This document shows, in pieces, positions 41,520-42,352 of a stretch of 42,352 nucleotides of DNA. Origin of the DNA: an uncultured Actinomycetes bacterium (lineage in GTDB: Bacteria > Actinomycetota > Actinomycetes > Nanopelagicales > Nanopelagicaceae); contig CAINLV010000067.1 of the NCBI GenBank assembly GCA_903850565.1, forward strand, positions 1 through 42,352. The letters run 5' to 3'. Within the stretch, counting starts at the first letter, position 1. Every line of letters starts with the position of its first letter. The translations under genes were made by a program, and so were the position numbers. The notes under the pieces are model-generated. The model was not told where the DNA came from, searched no databases, and saw only the letters and a list, made by a program, of their open reading frames with translations.

Positions 41520-42123
41520 AGCAGTACCAGGCAACCACACTCTGGTGACCAGAAAATTGCGCTCCAAGTAGTTCCAGTTCTTCGGGTTTAATTTGTGCAG
41601 GTAATTGGTGCAATCTTTCCCAGCCTCTGCGAACGCCTAAGTCTCCAACTGGCCAGACATCTAACCGGCCTAAGTGAAACATTAAGAACATTTCTATAGT
41701 CCATCGCCCGACCCCCCAAAGCGCAGTTAATTCTGCTGAGATTTCGGCATTGCTCATCTTTGGGAATTTATGAAAGTTAAGCGAACCATCCAGAGTGGCG
41801 TGAGTGAGTTCGGAAATTGCTCGGGCTTTTGCTCCGGATACACCTGCGGCACGCAAATCTGAAGCGCTCAGCGGGGCAATAGTTTCTGGGGTAATTTTCC
41901 CGCCCGCCATGGTTTTGACTCGGTTTCGAATAGTCTCGGCTGCCTTCGTAGCTAATTGCTGCGAAAGTATGGAACTAACCAAAGTTTCGTAATGTCCACG
42001 ACTGTTTCGCTTTGAACCAATGGAACAGAGTTGCGAATTTTTTATCAGTAATTTGAAAGCCGGATCGGTTCTGGCGATCCGACGCACAATTTTTTGCATC
42101 TCCTCCGGTGAAGTAATCCCCAT
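41500..42123 (-). CDS. DNA-3-methyladenine glycosylase II (AlkA-like)
   Basis: 207 residues of the HhH-GPD superfamily. SILSQQLATKAAETI begins the domain, the helix-hairpin-helix is LWGVGRWTIEMFL, and the catalytic Asp is in PVGDLGVRRG. It excises alkylated purines from DNA in base excision repair. No Fe-S cysteine cluster is seen, so it is not MutY or Nth. Its start overlaps the upstream membrane gene by one base (TAATG). Confidence 0.88.
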   Translation of the reverse strand: MGITSPEEMQKIVRRIARTDPAFKLLIKNSQLCSIGSKRNSRGHYETLVSSILSQQLATKAAETIRNRVKTMAGGKITPETIAPLSASDLRAAGVSGAKARAISELTHATLDGSLNFHKFPKMSNAEISAELTALWGVGRWTIEMFLMFHLGRLDVWPVGDLGVRRGWERLHQLPAQIKPEELELLGAQFSGHQSVVAWYCWRALEN

Positions 42124-42350
42124 TACAAACTAAATGAAGGGTAATCGTCGGTCACTAGCAAGAATGCATAGCCGTAAACTCGATTGATGTAAGCGATGGT
42201 GCGCAGCACATGGCGCGCGGCCCACTCTGGATACTCCCCGGTTGCAGAAGTAATTATCCACGCAAAGAAAGTTAAGACTAGGGCGTAGAGAACATAAAAG
42301 AAGCCAAAAATGTATAACGGAATCGCCAAGAACCATTTGATAAGTGGCAT
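42123..42350 (-). CDS. DUF4389-like membrane protein, probably incomplete at the window edge
   Basis: 75 residues visible. A long hydrophobic stretch (about 4-36) is followed by GEYPEWAARHVL and the ending VTDDYPSFSL, which matches the C-terminus of DUF4389 proteins (usually TDRYPPFSL). Family members are longer at the N-terminus, so the ATG at 42348-42350 is probably internal and the gene likely continues past the window end. Function unknown. Confidence 0.65.
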   Translation of the reverse strand: MPLIKWFLAIPLYIFGFFYVLYALVLTFFAWIITSATGEYPEWAARHVLRTIAYINRVYGYAFLLVTDDYPSFSL

Positions 42351-42352
42351 GA

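Noticed and set aside
1-42352. tRNA, rRNA, tmRNA, CRISPR array, insertion sequence or prophage
   Set aside because: No cloverleaf-like sequence, rRNA core motif, regular spacer repeat array, transposase or integrase was seen in gaps or ORFs. A covariance-model scan would be decisive.

Overview
The window looks like a piece of a compact, moderate-GC Actinomycetota (Actinobacteria) genome, possibly a streamlined freshwater lineage such as Nanopelagicales. The phylum call rests on two WhiB proteins, a MtrAB two-component pair, mycothiol deacetylase (MshB), a PdtaS-type kinase, and several actinobacterial families (DUF3117, DUF3107, DUF3499, DUF5719, Rv3235). The lineage call is inference. Intergenic gaps are very small and ATGA or TAATG start/stop overlaps are frequent; no stretch over 300 bases lacks a gene. 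Bases 1-27 are almost certainly Illumina adapter, so the left edge is an assembly end rather than genomic sequence.

Layout: (1) 29-5218: a possible gene tail, a sigma-region-4-only protein, DUF3117, a reverse-strand NhaA antiporter, leucyl aminopeptidase, an O-methyltransferase and an HtrA protease. (2) 5245-13218: a tight co-directional run of tatB, mrp, a PRC/MgtE-N/CBS protein, an Nramp-like transporter, an EamA permease, a PHP phosphoesterase, marC, an MpaB-like protein and a ParA-like ATPase. (3) 13234-21628: DUF3107 and TetR on the reverse strand, moeZ, mshB plus a small membrane protein, a CysRS-type enzyme and a GNAT enzyme on the reverse strand, then fdxA, dapC and manC. (4) 21752-35480: a whiB2-like gene, a giant membrane glycosyltransferase, DUF5719, DUF3499, phosphomannomutase, sahH, mtrA, mtrB, comF and secA. 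(5) 35500-42350: an Rv3235-family protein, a CpaB-like and CpaE-like pair, a pdtaS-like kinase, whiB1, a secreted Cys-containing protein, msrA, msrB, a 3-methyladenine glycosylase and a DUF4389-type fragment.

From memory of Mycobacterium tuberculosis gene order, blocks match Rv1211-Rv1232, Rv3206-Rv3208A, Rv1170-Rv1178 and Rv3219-Rv3264, with notable absences: sigE/rseA before htrA, lpqB after mtrB, and hpf before secA. The genes support envelope building (GDP-mannose supply, glycosyltransferase, MtrAB), protein export (SecA, TatB, HtrA), thiol and redox maintenance (MshB, MsrA, MsrB, WhiB, ferredoxin), lysine/peptidoglycan precursor synthesis (DapC), and metal transport.

Most worth following up: the MgtE-sensor/Nramp couple as a possible Mg2+ uptake unit, the apparent ATC start of dapC directly after fdxA, the lone sigma-region-4 protein where sigE is missing, repeats flanking whiB1, and an orphan CpaB/CpaE pair behind a palindromic site. 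I found no tRNA, rRNA, CRISPR array or insertion sequence.
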